A program made the translations under genes and the position numbers. DNA of 9,677 nt, from the NCBI GenBank assembly GCA_025350365.1, contig JANXXY010000171.1:1-9677 (forward strand), in the 5' to 3' direction. The DNA comes from Bacteroidales bacterium. Its GTDB lineage: Bacteria; Bacteroidota; Bacteroidia; Bacteroidales; JAAUTT01. Below, piece after piece: positions 1-6,718 of the stretch. A model generated the notes under the pieces. It had not been told where the DNA came from and did not search any database. It saw nothing but the letters and a program-made list of their open reading frames with translations. How positions within the stretch are numbered: position 1 is the first letter of the stretch; each line of letters starts with the position of its first letter.

Positions 1-110
1 ATTCGGCATACTGTCTTGAGATTGGTTTTAATGACTTTATCCAAAAACCAATTAATAGGAAAAATTTATTATCTGTGATAAACAAGCACTTATTAAATAT
101 CAAAACATAA
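1..110 (+). CDS. C-terminal end of a response-regulator receiver (REC) domain protein, 5' partial
   Basis: The first full codon is at base 3 and the frame runs 35 codons to TAA at 108-110. The visible residues fit the last part of a CheY-like receiver domain: a Cys-Leu-Glu-x-Gly-Phe-Asn-Asp-Phe stretch (alpha4/beta5 region), then Gln-Lys-Pro-Ile, in which the Lys before Pro is the conserved active-site lysine, then an amphipathic final helix (NLLSVINKHL). The protein ends right after this helix, so the receiver domain is at the C-terminus. That fits a hybrid sensor histidine kinase or a single-domain regulator, but not a regulator with a C-terminal DNA-binding domain. The phosphorylatable Asp lies outside the window, so activity cannot be judged. 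The assignment rests on a short stretch, though the KP motif in its context is characteristic. Confidence 0.8.
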   Translation, partial: SAYCLEIGFNDFIQKPINRKNLLSVINKHLLNIKT

Positions 111-231
111 TTCACAAAAATTTGATAATAAAATAGCTCAAAAAAATTATGCTGTTTAAAACAATATTTGTTAGATAATAATAAATAGTCTGAAAGATTA
201 TTAGATTTGTACCATTAATTAATTTTTTATT
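111..231. other. AT-rich intergenic gap, no gene seen
   Basis: Very AT-rich spacer between the receiver-domain gene and the NUMOD4 gene. A short inverted repeat (AACAA, 3 bases, TTGTT, 160-172) is too weak to call a terminator. No RNA gene or coding frame is supported. The only promoter-like element is the -7 box listed separately. Confidence 0.5.
202..209 (+). promoter_or_regulatory. Candidate -7 box for the NUMOD4/HNH gene
   Basis: TAGATTTG matches the Bacteroidota -7 consensus TAnnTTTG exactly. Transcription would start near 216, about 16 bases before the ATG at 232. No TTTG lies at the usual distance upstream; the nearest, at 167-170, is about 31 bases away. This is therefore half a promoter and may be a chance match in AT-rich DNA. 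Confidence 0.35.
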
Positions 232-795
232 ATGGCAGTTCAGGATTTTTGGAACGAAGAATGGAAAGAAATTAAATTTAAGGATATCAATGATCAGGAG
301 ATTTATCAGATATCAAGTTACGGTAGAGTAAGGATTTTTAAAAAAGAGCTCAATGATTGGAAAATTCTTAAATCGGCCAACGTAAAAGGATACAGATATT
401 TTACCTTTAAATCAAATATCGATTGGAAACATAAAATAACCAAGCCATTGCACCGTTTGGTTGCGGAACTCTATTGCAAGAAACCCGACACAATAACTAA
501 TTTTGTAATTCACCTGAATTATGTGAAGGACAATAATTACTATAAAAATTTGCAGTGGGTATCACAAGTGGAGCTTACCGCGCATAACAAGAAAAACCCA
601 ACAGTAATAAATTCAAGACGCAAGGGTTTAATAACTAATGCAAAACTTACCGAAACCGAAGTAATACGTTTAAAAATGAAGTTGAAACGGGGTAAAAATA
701 AGCTTTACAAAATTGCTAAAGAGTTTGGCATTACTCATACTCAACTTAATCGTATTCGCTCAGGCGAAAACTGGGGACATGTTAAAGTGGACTAA
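232..795 (+). CDS. NUMOD4/HNH-like protein with C-terminal helix-turn-helix
   Basis: 187 residues. Residues about 11-35 carry a NUMOD4 motif: Trp-Lys-Glu-Ile near the start, then IYQISSYGRVR, the usual Y-x-(V/I)-S-x-x-G-R-V signature. Residues about 73-122 resemble the HNH_3 fold: LHRLVAELY, then IHLN, KDNN and NLQWVS. Residues about 138-182 look like a helix-turn-helix of the kind found in homing-endonuclease tails (LYKIAKEFGIT then LNRIRSGENW). In this family NUMOD4 and the tail helix bind DNA and the HNH part cuts it. Here the residue before the core His94 is Ile where Asn or Asp is usual, and the following Asp-Gly is Asn-Tyr, so cleavage may be weak or lost. It sits free in the chromosome with no intron or split host gene visible. 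It ends 12 bases before the convergent methyltransferase gene. A DNA-binding regulator derived from a homing nuclease is an alternative reading. Confidence 0.8.
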   Translation: MAVQDFWNEEWKEIKFKDINDQEIYQISSYGRVRIFKKELNDWKILKSANVKGYRYFTFKSNIDWKHKITKPLHRLVAELYCKKPDTITNFVIHLNYVKDNNYYKNLQWVSQVELTAHNKKNPTVINSRRKGLITNAKLTETEVIRLKMKLKRGKNKLYKIAKEFGITHTQLNRIRSGENWGHVKVD

Positions 796-807
796 ATAAT
801 AATTACT

Positions 808-1695
808 CTATCTTGTAAATCGTAAGAACACCCCTAAAGGTAAACGTTTACCTGATCGATCGGGAAGAAAAATTTCTCCAACTTCTGATTTTTCAACATT
901 AGAAAAATGCTGTTTCATAAGATTTTCAGGAATCAATGCCGAAAAACCCATGGAATATAAGTTTACTATAAACAAAGCATTTTGTTTTTCAAGAAGTTGA
1001 CTACAACATTCAAATAACTCGTTTATACCTTCATCCAAAATCCATTTTTCACCATCAGGACCGCGACCATAAGCCGGCGGATCAATAATTATTCCATGAT
1101 ATGTTTTTCCGCGTTTAACTTCCCTTCGAATATATTTCATGGCATCCTCCACAACCCAGCGAATACCATCAAGATTGCTTGCCTGCATATTTTCGGCCGA
1201 CCAATTTATCACCTGACGAACCGAGTCCACATGAACCACATCTGCACCGGCAGCTTTAGCGGCCAAAGAAGCTCCACCTGTATAAGCAAATAAATTTAAG
1301 AAGCGTAGCTCAGGAACATTGATTTTCCGAAGTGTATCGTAAATAAAATTCCAGTTTTCAGCTTGCTCCGGAAAAATACCCACATGCTTAAACGCTGTTA
1401 GTCCTAACCGCATCGAAATATTTAATGTGTTATAATGGTAATTCACAAACCATTGTTGTGGCATACCGGGCTTTAAAACCCATTCTCCTTTTTCGGTATC
1501 ATTCGATTGGCTTTTCTCCCGGCGAAAAGTGGCATGTGCCATTTTTTCCCAATCGTTTTCAGGTATCGACTTACTCCACACAGCCTGTGGTTCCGGACGA
1601 CGAAGAAGAAATTTTCCAAAACGTTCAAGCTTTTCACCATTTCCGGTATCAATCAATTCATAATCAATCCAATGTGTAGGGGTAATCAGGTTCAT
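808..1695 (-). CDS. Class I SAM-dependent methyltransferase, RlmI-like (COG1092 group)
   Basis: 295 residues from the chosen ATG at 1695. The Rossmann methyltransferase core is clear: motif I NLFAYTGG at about 134-141 binds S-adenosylmethionine, an acidic HVDS lies at 155-158 at the end of the second strand, and motif IV DPPAYGRG at 205-212 is the catalytic loop. Related proteins (RlmI, RlmK) methylate 23S rRNA, but this one lacks an N-terminal PUA domain, so the exact RNA target is unknown. The start is set by an ATGA overlap with the U32 gene: its TGA is 1694-1692 and this ATG is 1695-1693, implying translational coupling. An ATG 24 bases further upstream (1719) would add eight residues of low-complexity sequence (MHHESNID) and lie inside the U32 gene, so it is less likely. 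The stop is TAG. It is the second gene of a two-gene operon, and its role is probably RNA modification. Confidence 0.85.
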   Translation of the reverse strand: MNLITPTHWIDYELIDTGNGEKLERFGKFLLRRPEPQAVWSKSIPENDWEKMAHATFRREKSQSNDTEKGEWVLKPGMPQQWFVNYHYNTLNISMRLGLTAFKHVGIFPEQAENWNFIYDTLRKINVPELRFLNLFAYTGGASLAAKAAGADVVHVDSVRQVINWSAENMQASNLDGIRWVVEDAMKYIRREVKRGKTYHGIIIDPPAYGRGPDGEKWILDEGINELFECCSQLLEKQNALFIVNLYSMGFSALIPENLMKQHFSNVEKSEVGEIFLPDRSGKRLPLGVFLRFTR

Positions 1696-3530
1696 ATCAA
1701 TATTACTTTCATGATGCATAATTTACAATCGAAATCCAGCCGGTATTTGTGATGATTATCCTGCAAAAATAAAGGCTCATTTAATTTTTTAATTGATTTT
1801 TGATGAATGGGACAAGCATCCAGATGGTATCTAATACAATGTTTTGTTGTCATGATTTCTCTTTCTTTTGATGATTCAGAAAGTTCAAATGCAGACTCAA
1901 TATTCTCCACCCCATGTCTTTCGTAGAATTTTTTTGCCAATTGGTTCGAAACATTGCCCAAATATGTCAGATTTTTTTGTGGATAAGGGATATTAGAAGT
2001 TGCATGAGTAAAAATTTGACTAACAAAACTTTGTAATCTGTTTTCATTCAACCTATCCACAGCATTTCGGCGCATCTGATTTAATATGGAAGTTCGAAGA
2101 AAAGGAATAAAATTCAATTGCAGGGTAACAGAACTACTTTTAAATTGTGAATCGCCCAACTTTTCCAGTTGGCCTATGATTATCTCCCTGGCAGCATCGG
2201 GCTTATCAGCAACTATTTTCTCGATTGCCTCAGATACTTCAGCACAGATGCCATCCTCGTCCGCCAAAGTTAATTTAAACCCATTGGGCAATTCGGACAA
2301 TATAATTTGGATCTCAATTCTTCTCTTGATGTTGCTGCTGTCGAGTGTTTTTTCAAATTCATGGTCGTGATTACGGTAGATTTCCAATCCAACATACAAC
2401 TCATCCATTTGCCTTGGAAAAATCTTTTCCCCTTCAACCTTGTTAATCAAAGTGCCATCTAATCCTTTGGTATGAAAAAAGCAAATTCCATCTCCGTTGA
2501 ACAGCTTTTCACCCTGTATCTTAAACCAGTTTTTTTCAATTTCGGTGATGATCCCGATTTTTTTTCCCAGAGATTTTTGTGTTAGAAACGATGCTATCTT
2601 TTCTGTGCGTCCGTTCAAAAAATAAGTTGTATATCCACGGTTAAAAGTTCGTGCAGGGTCGGGCTGAAAAGACAATTCAGATTTTCCTGAAGAACTTATA
2701 CCGTATTCAGTTCTGTTTTCCAGAATTTTATCAAGCTTGTGACGATAATGAGATACTATATTTTTAACATAAGCAATATCCTTGAGACGACCTTCAATTT
2801 TAAAGGAAGTAATTCCAACGTCAAGAAGATGTTCAAGATAATCAGATAACTGCAAGTCCTTTAATGAAAGAAGATGTTTGTTTTTTATTAGAATATTCTG
2901 GTCCTTGTCGAGTAAATTGTAAACCGATCGACATGGTTGTGCACATTCACCACGATTACCACTTCTTTTACAAATGGCCTGACTCATATAACATTGTCCG
3001 CTGAAAGAAACGCACAAAGCGCCATGTACAAAAAATTCAAGCTCGGCAGATGTTTGATTTCGAATGGTTTGAATCTCATGAAGAGAAAGTTCGCGTGCGA
3101 GAATAATACGAGAAAAACCGACCTTCACAAGAAACGAAACTTTTTCAGCAGAGTTATTATGAGTTTGAGTGCTGGCAATCAATCGTACAGGAGGCAAATC
3201 CATCTCAAGAATACCCATGTCCTGTATTATAATTCCATCAATGGCCGACTCGTATAAATTTTTAATTAGCTTACTAACATCATTTAATTCATTATCGTAC
3301 AAGATGGTATTTAACGTTGCATAAACCTTTGCACGATAAAAGTGAGCATAACGAATTAAATCTTCAATTTCGCGGATTGTATTGCCGGCAGCAGATCGGG
3401 CTCCAAAGTGCGAAGCTCCTATGTAAACAGCATCCGCTCCATGATTTATTGCAGCTTTCCCAAAATGGACATTACGAGCCGGAGCCAGAAGCTCAATTGG
3501 TATTTTTTTTGACTTTTCTTTCACAGCCAC
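1692..3530 (-). CDS. U32 family protein (annotated peptidase/collagenase-like), RlhA/TrhP-like
   Basis: 612 residues. The N-terminus (IELLAPARN, then GADAVYIGA) is the usual start of the U32 barrel. The U32 signature lies at about 163-182 (ELEFFVHGALCVSFSGQC). Cys173, Cys180, Cys196 and Cys200, within the C-x6-C-x15-C-x3-C pattern followed by Arg, match the iron-sulphur ligands of this family. A second Cys set sits at the C-terminus (565, 573, 602, 605, the last two as CKLC). Family knowledge: the 'peptidase' label is historical; E. coli RlhA hydroxylates C2501 of 23S rRNA and TrhP acts on U34 of tRNA. The length is close to RlhA (about 650) and longer than TrhP (about 450), so an RNA hydroxylase is the best inference. 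The start is GTG at 3530, because in-frame TAA codons lie just upstream and no ATG occurs before about residue 105; GTG at 3524 is the alternative. It is the first gene of an operon with the methyltransferase. Confidence 0.88.
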   Translation of the reverse strand: MAVKEKSKKIPIELLAPARNVHFGKAAINHGADAVYIGASHFGARSAAGNTIREIEDLIRYAHFYRAKVYATLNTILYDNELNDVSKLIKNLYESAIDGIIIQDMGILEMDLPPVRLIASTQTHNNSAEKVSFLVKVGFSRIILARELSLHEIQTIRNQTSAELEFFVHGALCVSFSGQCYMSQAICKRSGNRGECAQPCRSVYNLLDKDQNILIKNKHLLSLKDLQLSDYLEHLLDVGITSFKIEGRLKDIAYVKNIVSHYRHKLDKILENRTEYGISSSGKSELSFQPDPARTFNRGYTTYFLNGRTEKIASFLTQKSLGKKIGIITEIEKNWFKIQGEKLFNGDGICFFHTKGLDGTLINKVEGEKIFPRQMDELYVGLEIYRNHDHEFEKTLDSSNIKRRIEIQIILSELPNGFKLTLADEDGICAEVSEAIEKIVADKPDAAREIIIGQLEKLGDSQFKSSSVTLQLNFIPFLRTSILNQMRRNAVDRLNENRLQSFVSQIFTHATSNIPYPQKNLTYLGNVSNQLAKKFYERHGVENIESAFELSESSKEREIMTTKHCIRYHLDACPIHQKSIKKLNEPLFLQDNHHKYRLDFDCKLCIMKVILI

Positions 3531-3566
3531 AAAATTAGAGCTTTATTAATAGCCAAACCCTTCCAG

Positions 3567-3597
3567 CCAAATTATTTTTTCGACTTTTCGACCCAAA
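3567..3597 (-). promoter_or_regulatory. Predicted promoter of the U32-methyltransferase operon
   Basis: On the minus strand, TTTG at 3597-3594 is followed after exactly 19 bases by TAATTTGG at 3574-3567. This fits the Bacteroidota primary sigma consensus TTTG-N19-TAnnTTTG at seven of eight positions in the -7 box. Transcription would start near 3561, giving a leader of about 30 bases before the GTG at 3530. Confidence 0.6.
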
Positions 3598-3610
3598 TAT
3601 TCAGAATTAA

Positions 3611-3641
3611 TTTGAAATATAGAAAATGTGGCGTATTTTAA
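3611..3641 (+). promoter_or_regulatory. Predicted promoter of the TetR-family gene
   Basis: TTTG at 3611-3614 is followed after exactly 19 bases by TATTTTAA at 3634-3641 (TAnnTT conserved, the last two positions differ). The predicted start near 3648 gives a leader of about 27 bases. The -33 box runs into GAAATAT, the same half-site that forms the inverted repeat upstream of the HlyD gene, so autoregulation is possible. The two -33 boxes in this gap are only 13 bases apart, back to back. Confidence 0.55.
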
Positions 3642-3674
3642 GGTCTCATAAACAAATTTATCAATTAATTCAAA

Positions 3675-4256
3675 ATGGTTGTAAAAGAAGGAATTAGAGC
3701 CCAAATTATTGAATCATCCCGACAGATTTTCAGCAAATATGGATTCAGAAAAACTACCATGGACGAGATTGCTCAAAGCGTAAGAAAAGGGAAAAGTTCG
3801 ATTTACTATTACTTTACCAGTAAAGAGGAAATATACAAGGCAGTAATTGAAAAAGAGGCTGTTATATTGCGGAACGAAATTCACGATGCGCTTTCCAACA
3901 TCCACGATCCGGTCGAAAAAGTAAAGATTTACGTTACAGTGCGCATGAAAACGTTTATTGCCCTGGTTAATTTTTACGAAGCCATCAAAAACGAATTTCT
4001 GACGAATCTGGATTTCATCAACAAAATCCGGGAAAAGTATGACAAAGATGAAATGCTTTTAGTTGAAGGTTTCCTTAAAGAAGGTGTTTTACAGAATAAG
4101 TTCAATATCGACAATACCGAGTTAGCAGCTATAGCTATCGTTACAGCATTGAAAGGTTTGGAAATTCCTCTCTTTAAATACAATAACCAAATCAATCTGG
4201 ATGATCGTATTCATCATCTCTTAAATATCCTCTTCTTTGGGATCGTAAAACGCTGA
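3675..4256 (+). CDS. TetR/AcrR-family transcriptional regulator
   Basis: 193 residues, normal for the family. The N-terminal DNA-binding domain spans about 9-53: a first helix with IFSKYGF, then TTMDEIAQ, then the recognition helix and its end in SSIYYYFTSKEEIY, the most conserved TetR signature. The rest is a helical ligand-binding domain with no recognisable specificity. These proteins usually repress a nearby transporter operon and release DNA when a toxic ligand binds. Here the candidate target is the HlyD-permease operon on the opposite strand. The gene converges on that operon and its last 36 bases overlap the end of the second permease gene tail to tail, so it is not co-transcribed with it. 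The ATG at 3675 leaves a short leader after a good promoter and puts the first helix at the usual place. Confidence 0.93.
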   Translation: MVVKEGIRAQIIESSRQIFSKYGFRKTTMDEIAQSVRKGKSSIYYYFTSKEEIYKAVIEKEAVILRNEIHDALSNIHDPVEKVKIYVTVRMKTFIALVNFYEAIKNEFLTNLDFINKIREKYDKDEMLLVEGFLKEGVLQNKFNIDNTELAAIAIVTALKGLEIPLFKYNNQINLDDRIHHLLNILFFGIVKR

Positions 4257-5474
4257 ATCGTTTGACCAAACAATGTTGGATCCGATTTTTTTTCCGAACC
4301 GTCTGATGGCTAACCTATACGAATAACAAGCCAATACATAATAAACCACCATCTGAAGGAGTATCATTCCCCATTCGAAATGAACTGATTCGAGACCAGC
4401 ACCATACAAGCGCATTCTTAAGTACGCAGGAATCATGTATGTACTTGGAAATATATGAGATACAAAATGAAGCACAGGCGGTAAAGAAGATATGGGCCAC
4501 GAAATCCCACTCATAAAAACCACCATTGGGGAAATAAACACCATAAATAATATGGACTGAACACGTTCCTTAAATAACATACTTATTGAAAGTCCAAAAA
4601 ACGAAACGGCATAAAGGTATGGGATCAGCATAGTTATAATAGGCCAAAAATGCGCTTTGTCCGGAAACGAAAACCATTTGTGCATTATTCCCATAGAAAA
4701 TAAAGATGTAAAAAGAAATATAGCGACATATGCACTTGCCTTGGCAAAAACAAGCCTCGTAGCTCCATGCCGGCGAATTACCGAACTATTCATTTGAAGG
4801 AATTTCTTTTTTTCGCGAATTGTCCCGCCGAGCATACCAATACCAACCAATAATAATTGTTGCATGATGAGAATAATCATTCCCGGCATAACAAAACTGC
4901 CATAGCCACCAGAGGGATTGTATAAATTATATAAATCGACTTTGAGAGGATCCTGCAACTCCGATGCTTGAGTTAAACTTTTCCCTTCGGCCATGAAACG
5001 CTTAATTTCAACACCTGCACCAAATGTTCCGCTTGAATATATAGCTCCGGCATAAACCTGTTTATAAAGCATAAAATAACTAGCGTCGCAATATGCTGTT
5101 ACACTAGTGCGCCTGGAATTGAGAATATCTTTCTCGAAGTTTTCAGGAATAAGTAATACTCCATATACCTCACCATCATAAAACAAATCCCCGGCTTCTT
5201 TTAGACTTCCGGGTTTGCATGAAACATGAAGCTGTTCTGTGGCATCGGCCATTCTGCTAAATTGCCTGCTCGTGGCTGAATGATCAAGATCCACCATAGC
5301 TACCGGAAGATCTCGCACCGTTTCCTTCTCGTAACCCAAGGTATAGAGAAGTGAATAGATAAACATGGCAATAATAAAGAACAAAACAGTTCCGGCATCG
5401 GTAACAATAAGTTTAACTTCATCGATAAAAAAACGGCCAACCTCTTTTGTTCCATTTAAAATTCTTTCCACCAT
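4221..5474 (-). CDS. ABC-2 type permease, second of a paralogous pair
   Basis: 417 residues, inner membrane. One hydrophobic segment lies at about 26-47, followed by a large extracytoplasmic domain (about 50-190), then five more segments at about 194-216, 242-264, 277-300, 307-326 and 368-388. This is the ABC2_membrane_3 plan, as in YbhS and YbhR. The start of the extracytoplasmic domain reads LPVAMVDLDHSATSRQ, nearly the same as LPVAIVDLDNTALSRQ in the upstream permease, so the two are paralogues that probably form a heterodimer. It starts 11 bases after the upstream stop, and AAGAAG six bases before the ATG is a weak ribosome-binding site. The hydrophilic tail (about residues 390-417) is encoded partly by the region shared antisense with the TetR gene. 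No Walker motifs are present. The substrate is unknown, probably a drug or lipid-like compound. Confidence 0.9.
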   Translation of the reverse strand: MVERILNGTKEVGRFFIDEVKLIVTDAGTVLFFIIAMFIYSLLYTLGYEKETVRDLPVAMVDLDHSATSRQFSRMADATEQLHVSCKPGSLKEAGDLFYDGEVYGVLLIPENFEKDILNSRRTSVTAYCDASYFMLYKQVYAGAIYSSGTFGAGVEIKRFMAEGKSLTQASELQDPLKVDLYNLYNPSGGYGSFVMPGMIILIMQQLLLVGIGMLGGTIREKKKFLQMNSSVIRRHGATRLVFAKASAYVAIFLFTSLFSMGIMHKWFSFPDKAHFWPIITMLIPYLYAVSFFGLSISMLFKERVQSILFMVFISPMVVFMSGISWPISSLPPVLHFVSHIFPSTYMIPAYLRMRLYGAGLESVHFEWGMILLQMVVYYVLACYSYRLAIRRFGKKIGSNIVWSNDSAFYDPKEEDI

Positions 5475-5485
5475 ACAACACTTCT

Positions 5486-6661
5486 TTAAATTTTACCCCA
5501 CCGTTTTCTATTCAACAACATATATCGAAGAAGAGGAATAAACAACAGTCCAAACAAAGTAAACAGCAGCAAAGCAAGCAAAGGTAAAAGTCCATGTTGT
5601 AAAGGTTCACCTCTTAAAGATTGGCTAATGAGAATCTTCATCCAGTAAGTAAAAGGAAACGCTCCCGCAATAGCCTGACTTATAGTAGCCATACCAAAAA
5701 CAGGAAAGGTGAGACCCGAATAGGTAAGAGCCAGCATGCTATAGGCACTTCCAAGAGATAAACTTAAACGAAGGTTGGAAGTTACTGCCACCAAAAAAAT
5801 AGCCAGACTCTGATAACTAAGTATCAACAGAAATTCTCCAATCAAAATTATAGAAAAATTGCCATGCAATGGCATTCCCAGCGTTTTGAAAAGAATAAGG
5901 TTCATTACCATTGCCAATGCGAAATATATAAAGGTATAAGGCAACAATTTGCCAAATAAAGCGATCATAAAATTACCACCTCCGCTACGTATCCATTGCG
6001 ATCCGGAACCCCGGTATAATTCGTCGCCAATAACATAAATAGTTCCCAGAAGAACAAAGACAATCAGCAACACCGGCATAAGACCTGCCGAAAGATAATA
6101 GGAGTAGCTCGTATATGGATTAAACAGAAGCACCTGACGTAGTTGAACCGGCATTATACGCGACATTGCTTGATCTTGTGTTAACCCGTTTTTCATTTGA
6201 ATCTGTAATTTGATTCCTGCCGAAATGGTGCTCATCGCTTTACGAATGCCACTATTTAGCATACCTCCTTTTAAAACATTGGCGTTATTTATGTATAAAG
6301 CCAGTTTAGCATTCTTTCCCCGATAAATATCTTTTTCGGTACCATCCGGAATACAAAGAACACCATCAGCTTTTCCCTCTTCGATAGCCTTTTGGGCTTC
6401 GTCTAAACTAGTATAGTTGCGGTTAATAGCCGCAATGGCCGTTGCATCCACCATTCGGGCAATTTGTCTTGACAGGGCAGTATTATCTAAATCGACAATA
6501 GCAACAGGAAGTTCGCGTGGTACATTGGCCGAGAAAATCCAAGCTACCAGAGTAAAGGCAAATAATGGCCCGGCAATAGTAATAAATTGCAACGTACGAT
6601 CTTTGCGAAAACGATGATATTCACGCCATATAATATCTATAAAATGATCTATCTTTGTCAT
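5486..6661 (-). CDS. ABC-2 type permease, first of a paralogous pair
   Basis: 391 residues, inner membrane. A short cytoplasmic start (IIWREYHRFRKDRT) is typical for ABC-2 exporters and precedes a hydrophobic segment at about 23-44. An extracytoplasmic domain follows (about 48-188), then five segments at about 190-212, 230-257, 267-293, 297-320 and 356-381. The C-terminus is basic (NRKRWGKI), which favours a cytoplasmic end. It lies 57 bases after the HlyD gene and 11 bases before the second permease gene, in one operon. In the characterised relative YbhGFSR, such permeases pair with an ATPase (YbhF), but no ATPase gene is present here. It may use an ATPase encoded elsewhere, or the pair may work without one. 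Confidence 0.9.
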   Translation of the reverse strand: MTKIDHFIDIIWREYHRFRKDRTLQFITIAGPLFAFTLVAWIFSANVPRELPVAIVDLDNTALSRQIARMVDATAIAAINRNYTSLDEAQKAIEEGKADGVLCIPDGTEKDIYRGKNAKLALYINNANVLKGGMLNSGIRKAMSTISAGIKLQIQMKNGLTQDQAMSRIMPVQLRQVLLFNPYTSYSYYLSAGLMPVLLIVFVLLGTIYVIGDELYRGSGSQWIRSGGGNFMIALFGKLLPYTFIYFALAMVMNLILFKTLGMPLHGNFSIILIGEFLLILSYQSLAIFLVAVTSNLRLSLSLGSAYSMLALTYSGLTFPVFGMATISQAIAGAFPFTYWMKILISQSLRGEPLQHGLLPLLALLLFTLFGLLFIPLLRYMLLNRKRWGKI

Positions 6662-6718
6662 TTACAAAATGTTGCTGGTAACTATTTAATTTCGGGCTTT
6701 TATACTCCCAAATTATCA

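Noticed and set aside
232..795. NUMOD4/HNH gene as part of a transposon or intron
   Set aside because: No terminal inverted repeats, target duplications, intron structure or interrupted host gene could be seen around it.
1696..1719. Earlier ATG for the methyltransferase at 1719
   Set aside because: It adds eight residues (MHHESNID) inside the U32 gene; the ATGA overlap at 1695 is the more usual operon arrangement.
1425..1752. Two overlapping plus-strand open frames opposite the methyltransferase start and the U32 end
   Set aside because: They are antisense to genes with clear family motifs and show no recognisable domains or promoter.
2937..3257. 106-codon plus-strand open frame opposite the U32 gene
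   Set aside because: It lies opposite the conserved U32 cysteine and signature region; the composition looks like an antisense shadow.
4284..4295. T-rich run that could be a terminator for the TetR gene
   Set aside because: It lies inside the second permease coding sequence (Lys-Lys codons) and no stable GC-rich stem precedes it.
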